Source: Reticulitermes speratus (lineage: Eukaryota > Arthropoda > Insecta > Blattodea > Rhinotermitidae). Taken from it: a stretch of 64,000 nt of DNA. The stretch is from the NCBI GenBank assembly GCA_021186555.1, contig JAJKFL010000011.1, positions 2,283,501 through 2,347,500 on the forward strand, read 5' to 3'. The translations under genes were made by a program, and so were the position numbers. Positions 47,051 through 59,148 of this stretch are shown here, piece by piece; within the stretch, counting starts at the first letter, position 1; the number at the start of each line of letters is the position of its first letter. Below the pieces are notes generated by a model. The model searched no databases. It was not told the origin of the DNA and saw nothing but the letters and a program-made list of their open reading frames with translations.

Positions 47051-48318
47051 TAAGCCCTGTGGTACGTGAAGTAAACACGGCTTTAAACGGTTAACGAAAC
47101 AGAGGCTTAAGGAATGATCACTTTTGGATTTGGTATATCGTTGCTACCGTGATAGAGCAAGAAATGACCGGATTGCGCGATATCCGAATTAGCGAGGCTT
47201 TAGTGTATAACCATCTGCTTCCAGTCCGTCCTGAAAACGCGTGGTTATGACACAGCTTTATGTGATGTTTTATAGAGTTAGGCTTCTTTCTCTTCGTACT
47301 GTGTAGTCAGCATTCTTGTCACGTATTTCTTTATCTGAAGTCACGTGAAATCCCTGTTTGTGTCATTATCGTAATTAATTTCCAACACGTCGGCTGGTAT
47401 CTTGATATCATAACATGTTGTATTCGGAATAGGTGAAAGGTTGTCTGGGATCGCAGTCAACACTCTTCCAAACGGTTGACAGCTGCTTCACAAGCCAGCA
47501 CAGTCCTTACATTCAAATTGCCTTCTGTGCTACTTTTTATCGACACTTTGAAACTACAGCGTGAAATGTAAAAACAAAGCAACCTGTTTCACAGTTTTAT
47601 ACAGGCACATGGTCAGTTAACATCTGTGTATCGTATATGATGGGAATCATAAAAATTGAACTTCTAAGGGTCATTACATTTAGAGGTTAGGCGTTCTTTA
47701 CTGGCAGTTTAGCTGTGTGTTTTTGAAAATTACGGTCCAACTGAAGTTCTGAGATATGGTTTATACACACGTCTTAAACATTTGTGATATATTAATGACA
47801 ATATCCTTTCCTGTGAATGAATGTACAGGATGATTCATTATAGAAAGTCTTAACGTCCAGCATCGTGTTCCTGAGGTCATACCCGGTCAGAAATGTCATA
47901 TCAAGAGCAAATTCTCTAGGCGAAAAGGTTTACCTTTATTTACTGGTAACACGATCCTAAGGAAAGTCACCGACCATGGTGGCTCAAACGGTAACTTTTC
48001 TGTGTGTATTCGAGAGGTGTTTGTTTACAGGCTCAGCCATGCGCACGCATCCTGACAGCATCCCATGGTTCCTCTCAGACAATCCAGTCAAATTCCGTGA
48101 CATTACTTTAAATTAAACCTCGACAATTTTTTTTCCAGGTTGTTATCCACTAATCATCCTATCAGTTGACGCCGTGTAGTCTGAGCCACTCACAGCGTTG
48201 TTAAATAAACCACAAAGTGGCCGAAACGTCTGACATGTTAGGCGGTCCCCAAGCCGGTGTTCTAATCCGCGGCCTACGGATTACGAAGCACAATGTTTTT
48301 TCTCTTTTTTTGCGTAGT
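47051..48318. other. Unassigned sequence, copy A
   Basis: No gene recognised. At about 47972-48020 ccatggtggctcaaacggta resembles an A-box half of a SINE head. At 48195-48240 there is cagcgttgttaaata next to gtggccgaaacgtc, a decayed hairpin-module relative. Confidence 0.35.
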
Positions 48319-48590
48319 GAAGGGCCCCGCAGCAGATGCTACGGAAGCACCGCAGCCTTAAGGCTTCTTGTGCAACCCCTGTAATGAAGATGAGCAGTTT
48401 TTTTTACCAAGTTTTACAGTTAATGGAGCACCAGTGGAATGAAATTGACAGCAGAAAACCGACAACTCGGAGAAAAACCTGTCCCAGTGCCACTTTGTCC
48501 ACCACAAATCCCACATGGACTGACCCGGGATCGAACCCGAGCCTCCGCGGTGAGAGGCCGGCGACTAACCGCCTGAGCCATGGCACGGCC
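48319..48590 (-). mobile_element. SINE-D, minus strand, copy A
   Basis: Full length: tail complement (aagggccccgcagcagatgc, ccttaaggctt), body (tgtcccagtgccactttgtc) and head with B-box complement (gggatcgaaccc) and A-box complement (taaccgcctgagccatggc). Confidence 0.85.
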
Positions 48591-48735
48591 TCAGCAGGAA
48601 TGTTACGCATTACACCATGGGTTTCGGTGCCGTTCGAGACGTCATGAAGGACACAGTCCGAAATTTTTAACCGAGAATCGAACCCCGGCTTTGCTGCCAT
48701 TAGCCAGTTGCTTAACTGTCTTCCATTCATCCGCC
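48591..48735 (-). mobile_element. SINE-E head fragment, minus strand, copy A
   Basis: The complement reads gttaagcaactggctaatgg ... GGGGTTCGATTCTC then a body ggactgtgtccttcatgacg. It abuts the SINE-D at its left. Confidence 0.6.
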
Positions 48736-49205
48736 TCTCATAAAAATCACTGTCGACGCAATATTAGAGACCACCCGGTCATTATGTGACACGGAACTGG
48801 TCAGTAAACCTCTGATTTATCAATCCATCTCGCGCGGCGCGCCGTATCATGTCGGCTTGTCGTGACGACACCGACATTGCTCTGCCCTGCCCGTGTCGCC
48901 CATGGACTGGTCCAGCAGCATCTTTGAGACGCGAGGCAGACTTCCAGGAGCCAACATAAACTATCCATGACCTGAGGCAACCTATCTCACCGTTAACCGA
49001 TGGCGATTATCATGTTTTGCACAGTAAAACAACTACGGAATCCCCTGAGCTGGCGGGCAACAGGTTGATTGTAATGGGCCTGCAATTTAAGTAAATGTAC
49101 AGTACCTAACGTGCAGCGAGTTCAAAGAAAAAGGAGAGCTGTAACGAATGCAATCTGTTAATTGGTTCCAAGATGTAAAGAAGAGGAAAATGGTTCATGC
49201 AGTTC
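48736..49205. other. Unassigned sequence, copy A
   Basis: Nothing recognised; a gcgcggcgcgcc string at about 48832 is locally GC-rich. Confidence 0.35.
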
Positions 49206-49517
49206 AAAGTATTAAACCTTAAGGGCCGTGCCATGGCTCAGGCGGTTAGTCGCCGGCCTCTCACTTCGGAGGACCGGATTCGATCCCGGGTCAGTCCATG
49301 TGAGATTTGTGGTGGACAAAGTGGCACTGGGACAGGTTTTTCTCCGAGTTGTCGGTTTTCCCCTGTCAATTTCATTCCACTGGTGCTCCATTACTTGTAA
49401 AACTTGGTAAAAAACTGCTCATCTTCATCACAGGGTTTGCACAATAAGCCTTAAGGCTGCGGTGCGTCCGTAGCATCTGCTGCGGGGCCCTTCACCATGT
49501 AAAAAAAAGTATTAAAC
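49206..49517 (+). mobile_element. SINE-D, plus strand, full length, copy A
   Basis: Body 49218-49505. Head gccgtgccatggctcaggcgg, B box GATTCGATCCC, body ggtggacaaagtggcactgg, 3' part tcatcttcatcacaggg ... ggtgcgtccgtagcatctgc and an A run. Duplication aaagtattaaac at 49206-49217 and 49506-49517. Confidence 0.95.
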
Positions 49518-50555
49518 ATTTAATTATTACTAATTTGTTTTTAAAAAAAATTCGGTTCGTGTTGCCAGCGAGTAAAATTAAATGTTCTAATTAATTATAT
49601 CCTCTCTTCTACAAAGTACAGTAATCAAATGAACTTTCATCATAGAAATGGTCTCAATCCTACGGCCTCATAAAATCAGGAAGACTTTCCTGAATTTAAA
49701 TCAGACTCTCTAATACGCCTTTTTAAATCGAATATTTGAGGGCTCTCTTTATTTTTCGTACCAGTTTTAATCTAATGTAGTTGTTTCGCCGTGGCATTAG
49801 TGTTATTATGTAGCACAACCAATGGGAGAAAACTTAGATATTATCATCTTGATGATAATGAATAAACAACGTGTGAAAGGCCTCAAATTAAATTATTTGA
49901 TGATAATTGTAGATAAAATACGAACGAAAATATGGACACTATTTTACGCGCTTGTCTTGCTGATATCCACTTTCATAAATGGCACCAATATCGTACAAAC
50001 GTGTGTGCCTTTCTCAAACGTATGTTAGAATGTACATATTGCGGTAGTGAATACCTTGCAATTTGGATACAAATGACATTTGTTTAACTGACACTGTGTT
50101 TGCGAAAGGACCTGAAAGCGACGAAATGTCTTCTGTAAATATTCTTTTCTTTTCAAATTTGTGTGTGTTTAAGGAATGTTTACTGTATTTATTTGGAATA
50201 TGTCAGCAAATATAGGACGATGACATGCACAGAATAGAAGCCTCTCAAACTGGATATCTTACCGATTTCGGGGTCTTCTTATAAAATTACGTCTTTTAAT
50301 TTTGGTTGCGTTAGTACTACATGAATGTTAGTGCTGCGAAAATTCCTCCTTTTTTCCTTCTCTTTTTCTTCTTCTTCTTCTTCTTCTTCTTCTTCTTCAG
50401 CTATTCTGCATTGGACAGTCTGGTCTCAGATGTTATCTCCCCTAATTTTAACGTATACAGAATCTCTATTTAATCAATATTTTCGCAGTAGAATTATAGT
50501 AATGGGTGTATTAGACAAGGAACTTGTGCAGTTGGAGAGTAGGCTTTAAGGCAGG
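49518..50555. other. Unassigned sequence, copy A
   Basis: Includes the (TTC)n tract at 50366-50398. The frame at 49822-50028 has no known family. Confidence 0.35.
50366..50398 (+). repeat. (TTC)n microsatellite, copy A
   Basis: About ten ttc units. The copy-B counterpart (59998-60030) has a small context difference (one more T before it). Confidence 0.9.
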
Positions 50556-50732
50556 ACGCGCACTGAAGAAACTGGTTTTAGGCGGTTTCATGCAACGTGA
50601 AAATACATTTACACTGAACTACAGTGTAGTTCCTTGGCACTTTGAGTAGGTTAGTTTCAAGCAATTGTAGTTTCACGTTGCATACAACTAAGTGATTGAA
50701 ACCAGTTCCTTCTACGTGTGCGCCGCTCAAGC
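50556..50732. mobile_element. Possible small inverted-repeat element
   Basis: gaagaaactggtttta ... catgcaacgtgaaaatac (about 50566-50607) is the imperfect complement of gtagtttcacgttgcat ... gaaaccagttccttc (about 50669-50718), extended outward by gcgcac. No duplication identified. Confidence 0.45.
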
Positions 50733-50973
50733 ACTCTGCTCCGAACTGCTTGTCGTGAAGGTGCTGATCCTGTCTTTCTCTGGTCACACGTGAACGTGAT
50801 CCACTGCCTCGTCAGTTAACTCGAGTTAAAATTTCAGTTGCAGGTCAGATTTCTTGCGGTCATAGCACAAATCAAAATGCAGTTCGGTTTACACCGCACC
50901 GTCTTCGTGACGTAAGAATTGGTGCGAAACTTCTGCAGATTCGAATAACACTGTTTTTACGAACTTAATATCG

Positions 50974-51363
50974 TACAGTGTGTCCACAAAGTCCCTTCGG
51001 GGTTTTGAAAAATTGTGGCGCGCAAACAAATTGAGCTAGCCACATGCGGTTTGCGGCAGATTACAGTGAAACTCTGGAAGTTTTTTTACTGACCTCAGTA
51101 GACCTCGACATGGGCTTCCTTGGTAGCACGGAGAACGTCCAGACGATATTCGAGCTCTTGCCATGTTCTGTGGAGCATGTCCGCTGGAATAGCCGAGATC
51201 GCATTCCTGATACGGGTCTTCAGGTCATCAAGCCATCTGTTGGCGGCAAAAAAAAACTTCCAGAGTTTTACTGTAATCTGCCGCAAACCGCATGTGGCTA
51301 GCTCAATTTGTTTGCGCGCCACAATTTTTCAAAACCCCGAAGGGACTTTGTGGACACACTGTA
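50974..51363 (-). mobile_element. Tc1/mariner-type internally deleted element, copy A
   Basis: Body 50976-51361 between TA dinucleotides (50974-50975, 51362-51363). Near-perfect terminal inverted repeats of about 106 bases starting CAGTGTGTCCACAAAGTCC. The minus strand between them keeps the end of a transposase (see next entry). The catalytic domain is deleted, so it could move only with a transposase supplied by another copy. Confidence 0.85.
51095..51322 (-). pseudogene. Mariner/IS630-type transposase C-terminal remnant, copy A
   Basis: The minus-strand frame of 75 codons contains NRWLDDLKTRIRNAI, ADMLHRTWQELEYRLDV and ATKEAHVEVY, the typical tail after the last catalytic acidic residue in Tc1/mariner-superfamily transposases (LK-RI-EAI, DML-R-W-EL-RL, GAHIE). 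The first codons derive from the terminal repeat and are not transposase. The DDE/D domain is absent, so it is inactive. Family recognition is from memory. Confidence 0.75.
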
Positions 51364-51443
51364 TATCTTCCTTGCAATTGATAAACACAAAACAAGCTTG
51401 TAACCAACAGATTTGCACGTATCAATAATATGAAGCACTCCTC

Positions 51444-51477
51444 CATGTTTCGGCCATTGTCTTTGGCCATCTTCAGG
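51444..51477 (-). other. Hairpin module CTGAAGAT-stem-CGAAAC, copy A
   Basis: Minus strand: CTGAAGAT, GGCCA, 7-base loop, TGGCC, GAAAC. Lies just right of the mariner element within an unassigned repeat-like stretch. Confidence 0.65.
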
Positions 51478-51974
51478 GAGTATCAATACGTAAAGACGTG
51501 TACAGCGTTGTTATACAGGATTGTCACATATAAACAAACTTTTCACTGTACAGTGACGGCCTTATGTGAACATGTTATAATTTGTGATTTTAATAATTGA
51601 ACCATGAAAAGTCCTGAAGGAAAAGAGAATTGTATGACAATGTTTTCGTTCACATAAAGGTGCTCATCGTTAGAGCCTGGTTCCTGGCGTCGCTTGGATG
51701 TGTAAATACACAAACCGTGATTCTTCATACAGAAAACAAGATGTGAAATGAAGTCACGTAATTGAGTGCAAATTGTCTTAGGAAAGACACATCAGTCAGT
51801 GAAGTAGCTTGCTTCTGTCTTTACCAGCAGGTCTATGTATGAGGCTTGTAAACTTTAACGTTGGGCTACTCAAGTAGAGTTCGTTTTTTAAACAACAAAA
51901 ATTAATTTCAAAATCCATTATTTTTAATTTATCTGTTTTCTGTATTAAGACAAACCTTCTGACTTCGAAAGACT
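51478..51974. other. Unassigned sequence, copy A
   Basis: Nothing recognised. Confidence 0.35.
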
Positions 51975-52277
51975 AAGATTAATTTGGCCGTGCCGTGGTT
52001 CAGGCGGTTACTCGCCGGCCTCCCACCGCGGAGGCCCAGGTTCGAACCCGAGTCAGTCCATATGGGATTTGTGGTGGACAAAGTGGCACTGGGACAGGTG
52101 TTTCCCAAGTACTTCGGTTTTCATTCCACCGGTGCTCCATTACTTGAAAAAACGAGAAAAAAAACTGATCATCTTTCTGTTCATCTTCATCACAGGGTTG
52201 CACAATAAGCCTTAAGGCTGCGGTGCGTCCGTAGCTTATGCTGCGGGGCCCTTCTCCACAAAAAAAAAGATTAATTT
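51975..52277 (+). mobile_element. SINE-D inside satellite-element flank, copy A
   Basis: Body about 51986-52266; duplication aagattaattt at 51975-51985 and 52267-52277. Without the SINE the flank reads gactaagattaatttgaatt, the same outer edge as foldback element 1, so the SINE landed in the terminus of a third satellite-armed element. Confidence 0.9.
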
Positions 52278-52300
52278 GAATTATGTTTAAAGATTTATTT

Positions 52301-53318
52301 CGCACCGCGCAGTAAACACGCTCCGTCTCAGTTATACAAACCAGTCAGTTAATGTTGTACAGTGAAATAATCGCTGTTTGTTCTGAGATCCACACAAAAC
52401 ACATAAATACAGTCCGCACCGCGCAGTAAACACACTCCATCTCAGTTATACAAACCAGTCAGTTAATGTTGTACAGTGAAATAATCGCTGTTTGTTCTGA
52501 GATCCACACAAAACACATAAATACAGTCCGTACCGCGCAGTAAACACACTCCATCTCAGTTATACAAACCAGTCAGTTAATGTTGTACAGTGAAATAATC
52601 GCTGTTTGTTCTGAGATCCACACAAAACACATAAATACAGTCCGCACCGCGCAGTAAACACACTCCATCTCAGTTATACAAACCAGTCAGTTAATGTTGT
52701 ACAGTGAAATAATCGCTGTTTGTTCTGAGATCCACACAAAACACATAAATACAGTCCGTACCGCGCAGTAAACACACTCCATCTCAGTTATACAAACCAG
52801 TCAGTTAATGTTGTACAGTGAAATAATCGCTGTTTGTTCTGAGATCCACACAAAACACATAAATACAGTCCGTACCGCGCAGTAAACACACTCCGTCTCA
52901 GTTATACAAACCAGTCAGTTAATGCTGTACAGTGAAATAATCGCTGTTTGTTCTGAGATCCACACAAAACACATAAATACAGTCCGTACCTCGCAGTAAA
53001 CACACTCCGTCTCAGTTATACAAACCAGTCAGTTAATGTTGTACAGTGAAATAATCGCTGTTTGTTCTGAGATCCACACAAAACACATAAATACAGTCCG
53101 TACCGCGCAGTAAACACACTCCGTCTCAGTTATACAAACCAGTCAGTTAATGTTGTACAGTGAAATAATCGCTGTTTGTTCTGAGATCCACACAAAACAC
53201 ATAAATACAGTCCGTACCGCGCAGTAAACACACTCCGTCTCAGTTATACAAACCAGTCAGTTAATGCTGTTTGGAGAAATAATCGCTGTTTGTTCTGAGA
53301 TCCACACAAAACACATAA
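52301..53318 (+). repeat. 114-bp satellite array A4, 9 monomers, hybrid
   Basis: Monomers 1-5 (52301-52870) carry cgcacc and ctccatctcag variants in the same order as monomers 1-5 of A5. Monomers 6-9 (52871-53318) carry gctg, then tacctcgcag, then plain, then gctgtttggagaa, matching monomers 7-10 of A3. The exchange point lies at about 52757-52984. Confidence 0.95.
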
Positions 53319-53904
53319 GTGCATTCTGATAGAATTTTTGAATGTTAAACTTGGTGGTACATATAGTAACCACTGGACTTTAAAGTGTTACTGAAGTTAC
53401 ATAAACATTTACACGAATGTAAATGTTTGTAAATAATGGTTATACAAGGGAGTAAGTTTTGTTCTTCCTCGTTTACCAAGACGTTTCATCAAAATTTGTC
53501 ATATTTTTAAATTTTTTCTTTAGCAGAATTCTTTGTCATTGCGTCCGTAGCATAACCCTCGATGATATTCGTTAATACAAGGTCCAGCGCTATATTAAGC
53601 AGCTATTTGGGCATTGACAGTCTGATGTGTTTGTGTTTTGCTAGGTAGTGCGTTTAGTAGGAATGTTGCAGATTGTGACGTAGTGACGCGTGTTCATGCT
53701 GCATCTGTGTTTCACAGCTGATGTGTGTTATGATGTGGTGGAAAACAGTTCTGATTTGCACAATTAAACCATGCCATGCATCCAGTCCTCTTCTGTGAAG
53801 AAATAAGACTCAACAATTAACTCCGATGATGACCTTGTTCTTTGATTCTTGGAAAATATTCTGATACGGAATTCAAAAAATAAACAAATCCTAATGTTGT
53901 ACAT

Positions 53905-54123
53905 AAACTAACTCCTTACAGCACAGTCGTTCTTGAAAAGCTACGATTTCCTCAGCTAGTCAAGAAATTCCCGCGCGCTATATGGAACAAAAGTATGTAT
54001 CGTGTTGGCAACACTCCGCCACGTGGCCCTGTCCTGAGCCAGATAAATTCAGTCCACACCATCCAATGGTATTTATTTAACATTCATTTCAGTATCTAAG
54101 TTTAGGTCCTCCAGGTAACGGTC
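53905..54123 (-). pseudogene. LINE ORF 3' end remnant, copy B
   Basis: Copy of 44277-44495. Confidence 0.75.
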
Positions 54124-54148
54124 GTGCGAACTTTAGTAAGCATAAATA

Positions 54149-54327
54149 TGTGTAACTTAATATAAGTTTTAAAACTTTCGCGGCGACATGTTTCAATATT
54201 TTCTTCTCGGGCGCACAGCCGCGTCATTTCGTTTGAATACAACGTTTCGGGGACTAGCTCCGTCCCCATCCTCAGGCAAAACTGATTCAGTGCGCCCGAG
54301 AAGACTATATTGAATGTGTAACTTAAT
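54149..54327. mobile_element. Palindromic element P4, copy B
   Basis: Body 54162-54314 with the same 13-base duplication; one extra C in the hairpin stem region (gtccccatcc), which enlarges the GGGGAC side of the module at 54240-54277. Confidence 0.8.
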
Positions 54328-54819
54328 TTTTTGGTGCAGAAAAGATCAGTAATATGGCCCATTGTATAGCCTAAGCAAAGTAATTTGGAAAATTAAGGTA
54401 ATGTAACGAATTGTTTAGAAGTGTAAATATGTAATTAGGTTTAGTTTTCAAATTTAAAGAATTTAAAAGTAAATATATTACTATACGCGTGTTTTTTAAT
54501 TTGTAAGTTAGATAGTCTATGAAGGACAAAAATGGAAAACGTGTGTTTTCTTCAGTTTCTGGTGGGTGTCTGATTTTAAATATCCCTTCACCTTCCGGAG
54601 TAGTCCGTTACCTTTCTGTTATGGACAACTAGCATAATTCGACAGGAAAATAGGCCTATGCACAGTTTGAAAACCTCCCATTACTTGAAATTCTTACCGA
54701 ATTTCTTGAATACCTGAAAGTTTCTCTGAAAGGTGCTTATTGATTAGAACGCGATATATTTACGTGATTATATTGTCTTACTTAACCATTATCTTTGTTG
54801 TTAGGTGAACTCTTTAGGG

Positions 54820-55024
54820 CCTAGTGGTTATTATACATGCCACCAAGTTTAACACTAGTAACTCGAAATGTGTCCTTACAGTGTGTGTGATTCTTACAGT
54901 AAACAACAATTAGTTCGCTATGCAACATTCACTGATTGGTCTTTCCAACTAGAGCATGCTGTGTTCTCTGTGACGTACGAACTGGCCCTTTAAATGTAAT
55001 GCAGATAAATTGCAGTCTTCAAAG
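54820..55024 (-). repeat. Diverged single 114-bp monomer, copy B
   Basis: Copy of 45191-45395. Confidence 0.7.
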
Positions 55025-55161
55025 AGTTCTTTGTGCTTTTATTTCCATTGTTATAAAATATGTTATAATGACAGATTATAGATAGATCGTTATATTGTGT
55101 GTAACACAGTAAGGTTGTTTACGAGCTCCTAACTGAATGCCAGATTTATTCTTATCCATTC

Positions 55162-55690
55162 TTTCTAACAATTGATCAACTCACACCAACAAACGCACCA
55201 AAACAAGTTTTGTCACTGATTTCTTTATTAAAAGATTACCCCAATACGCATTTCGACACTTCTATATTGCCATCATCAGGGGGGTCGTTGGGGTTTGTAC
55301 ATAGACCGATGCTCTTTGTTACATCAGAACAGTTGCGTCAGTATTCGTTATTACCACTTTGTATAAAATTGTATAAAATTGTATAAAATGGTAATTGTTT
55401 TACCATTAATTTTAACAATTTAACAATATTACTATTATACAATTTTATACAATTTTATACAAAGTGGTAATAACGAATACTTACGCAACTGTTCTGATGT
55501 AACAAAGTACATCGGTCTATGTACAAACCCCAACGACCCCACTGATGATGGCAATATAGAAGTGTCGAAATGCGTATTGGGGTAATCTTTTAATAAAGAA
55601 ATCAGTGACAAACTTGTTTTGGTGCGTTTGTTGGTGTGAGTTGATCAATTGTACAAACATGCACGGTAAATATAACGTGAAGTTTCTAAC
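55162..55690. mobile_element. Palindromic element P2, long form, copy B
   Basis: Body 55170-55682, duplication tttctaac on both sides. One extra T in the left arm (aagttttgtcac) compared with copy A. Confidence 0.85.
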
Positions 55691-56427
55691 AAGTGTTCCT
55701 TACACTTGTTCTCTATTCTACAATTCTTTCCCCGAAATTAAAAAAGCCAGTTCAGTTTTTACATTTCGGTTGTATAATTTAACTGAGTGTAGCATTCGCA
55801 TACTGTACACACGTAAGCTAATATGCGCTGTCTGAATTTTTATTATTTTTTTATAATTTTCTATCTTTCATCGTCATCGTAGTCACAAGAACTCTGTCAA
55901 ATTTTAAATGTGTGTGCCGTATTTTTTATTGTAGTTTTTCATACGTGCCCCAAAAATTCTGTAACCTTCTTGCTATATCTGGCATATGATTTCATGCAAC
56001 GCTGTATCTCGTACAACAAAACCCTGACACCTGCTCTGGTACTCTTGCTTTCTAAGCCCATTCATCATATCAGTGGACATTTTCATCAGAAAGTCATTAT
56101 ACCCTTTTTTTTGCCCGAAACCCTGAAACTGTAAGCACCACTTAAGTTATGCAACTTTCTTTTGTTCTTCATTGCCTTTCCACTATATCGCCATACATTT
56201 GACATCTCATTGATTTAAAAAAACAACACACAATTTTTCTCCGACGTTTCCTGCTGCCAGCTGCCCTCTGGTCTCGGTAACGCCAACCCACTATTTACAA
56301 CAATCACATTTTGCTACTTCGACACCATGACTGCCTATAAAATCTCCAACTAATTACCAAAATGTTGCATCCTTGCATCGCTGAATTCTTCTTAAAATGC
56401 AAAATATTTCAGAGAATATTTGTAAAA

Positions 56428-56681
56428 AAAAATCAAAACACACAATTTATGTTCAATAACTTTTTTTCCGAAAATCGTGCCGTGTATAAGATAATGCGGA
56501 AAAATACATACAGGCCACAGATGACAATATAATACGGCCCATGTGCTTTGCATGCTGGATAACTACGGCTACAGACACACTCTCCGACTATGTAATGCTT
56601 ATTGATTTTCCACAGCAACAATGGATACGCGAACGTGCTTCATTGTTACTTTATACGTATATTGGCTGTCTTGTTTAATGT
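56428..56681 (+). repeat. Dispersed repeat R1, copy 3
   Basis: Copy of 46798-47050; one more A at the start. Confidence 0.7.
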
Positions 56682-57949
56682 TAAGCCCTGTGGTACGTGA
56701 AGTAAACACGGCTTTAAACGGTTAACGAAACAGAGGCTTAAGGAATGATCACTTTTGGATTTGGTATATCGTTGCTACCGTGATAGAGCAAGAAATGACC
56801 GGATTGCGCGATATCCGAATTAGCGAGGCTTTAGTGTATAACCATCTGCTTCCAGTCCGTCCTGAAAACGCGTGGTTATGACACAGCTTTATGTGATGTT
56901 TTATAGAGTTAGGCTTCTTTCTCTTCGTACTGTGTAGTCAGCATTCTTGTCACGTATTTCTTTATCTGAAGTCACGTGAAATCCCTGTTTGTGTCATTAT
57001 CGTAATTAATTTCCAACACGTCGGCTGGTATCTTGATATCATAACATGTTGTATTCGGAATAGGTGAAAGGTTGTCTGGGATCGCAGTCAACACTCTTCC
57101 AAACGGTTGACAGCTGCTTCACAAGCCAGCACAGTCCTTACATTCAAATTGCCTTCTGTGCTACTTTTTATCGACACTTTGAAACTACAGCGTGAAATGT
57201 AAAAACAAAGCAACCTGTTTCACAGTTTTATACAGGCACATGGTCAGTTAACATCTGTGTATCGTATATGATGGGAATCATAAAAATTGAACTTCTAAGG
57301 GTCATTACATTTAGAGGTTAGGCGTTCTTTACTGGCAGTTTAGCTGTGTGTTTTTGAAAATTACGGTCCAACTGAAGTTCTGAGATATGGTTTATACACA
57401 CGTCTTAAACATTTGTGATATATTAATGACAATATCCTTTCCTGTGAATGAATGTACAGGATGATTCATTATAGAAAGTCTTAACGTCCAGCATCGTGTT
57501 CCTGAGGTCATACCCGGTCAGAAATGTCATATCAAGAGCAAATTCTCTAGGCGAAAAGGTTTACCTTTATTTACTGGTAACACGATCCTAAGGAAAGTCA
57601 CCGACCATGGTGGCTCAAACGGTAACTTTTCTGTGTGTATTCGAGAGGTGTTTGTTTACAGGCTCAGCCATGCGCACGCATCCTGACAGCATCCCATGGT
57701 TCCTCTCAGACAATCCAGTCAAATTCCGTGACATTACTTTAAATTAAACCTCGACAATTTTTTTTCCAGGTTGTTATCCACTAATCATCCTATCAGTTGA
57801 CGCCGTGTAGTCTGAGCCACTCACAGCGTTGTTAAATAAACCACAAAGTGGCCGAAACGTCTGACATGTTAGGCGGTCCCCAAGCCGGTGTTCTAATCCG
57901 CGGCCTACGGATTACGAAGCACAATGTTTTTTCTCTTTTTTTGCGTAGT

Positions 57950-58220
57950 GAAGGGCCCCGCAGCAGATGCTACGGAAGCACCGCAGCCTTAAGGCTTCTT
58001 GTGCAACCCCTGTAATGAAGATGAGCAGTTTTTTTACCAAGTTTTACAGTTAATGGAGCACCAGTGGAATGAAATTGACAGCAGAAAACCGACAACTCGG
58101 AGAAAAACCTGTCCCAGTGCCACTTTGTCCACCACAAATCCCACATGGACTGACCCGGGATCGAACCCGAGCCTCCGCGGTGAGAGGCCGGCGACTAACC
58201 GCCTGAGCCATGGCACGGCC
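57950..58220 (-). mobile_element. SINE-D, minus strand, copy B
   Basis: Copy of 48319-48590; the T run is one base shorter. Confidence 0.85.
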
Positions 58221-58365
58221 TCAGCAGGAATGTTACGCATTACACCATGGGTTTCGGTGCCGTTCGAGACGTCATGAAGGACACAGTCCGAAATTTTTAA
58301 CCGAGAATCGAACCCCGGCTTTGCTGCCATTAGCCAGTTGCTTAACTGTCTTCCATTCATCCGCC
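58221..58365 (-). mobile_element. SINE-E head fragment, copy B
   Basis: Copy of 48591-48735. Confidence 0.6.
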
Positions 58366-58835
58366 TCTCATAAAAATCACTGTCGACGCAATATTAGAGA
58401 CCACCCGGTCATTATGTGACACGGAACTGGTCAGTAAACCTCTGATTTATCAATCCATCTCGCGCGGCGCGCCGTATCATGTCGGCTTGTCGTGACGACA
58501 CCGACATTGCTCTGCCCTGCCCGTGTCGCCCATGGACTGGTCCAGCAGCATCTTTGAGACGCGAGGCAGACTTCCAGGAGCCAACATAAACTATCCATGA
58601 CCTGAGGCAACCTATCTCACCGTTAACCGATGGCGATTATCATGTTTTGCACAGTAAAACAACTACGGAATCCCCTGAGCTGGCGGGCAACAGGTTGATT
58701 GTAATGGGCCTGCAATTTAAGTAAATGTACAGTACCTAACGTGCAGCGAGTTCAAAGAAAAAGGAGAGCTGTAACGAATGCAATCTGTTAATTGGTTCCA
58801 AGATGTAAAGAAGAGGAAAATGGTTCATGCAGTTC

Positions 58836-59148
58836 AAAGTATTAAACCTTAAGGGCCGTGCCATGGCTCAGGCGGTTAGTCGCCGGCCTCTCACTTCGGA
58901 GGACCGGATTCGATCCCGGGTCAGTCCATGTGAGATTTGTGGTGGACAAAGTGGCACTGGGACAGGTTTTTCTCCGAGTTGTCGGTTTTCCCCTGTCAAT
59001 TTCATTCCACTGGTGCTCCATTACTTGTAAAACTTGGTAAAAAAACTGCTCATCTTCATCACAGGGTTTGCACAATAAGCCTTAAGGCTGCGGTGCGTCC
59101 GTAGCATCTGCTGCGGGGCCCTTCACCATGTAAAAAAAAGTATTAAAC
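58836..59148 (+). mobile_element. SINE-D, plus strand, copy B
   Basis: Copy of 49206-49517, body 58848-59136; duplication aaagtattaaac retained. Confidence 0.95.

Larger units (their letters stand above)
43243..52870. repeat. Tandem segmental duplication, unit 1 (about 9.63 kb)
   Basis: Matches 52871-62503 in direct orientation with an offset of 9628-9633 throughout. Differences seen are mostly single-base homopolymer changes (for example a C run at 44638/54267 and an A run at 46800/56430) plus caagga/cagaga near 46783. The unit runs from the last four monomers of A3 to the fifth monomer of A4. Confidence 0.9.

Noticed and set aside
48404..48730. 108-codon minus frame (also 58034-58360)
   Set aside because: Reads through SINE-E and SINE-D.
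50976..51361. Functional mariner transposase
   Set aside because: Only the C-terminal tail remains; the catalytic domain is absent.
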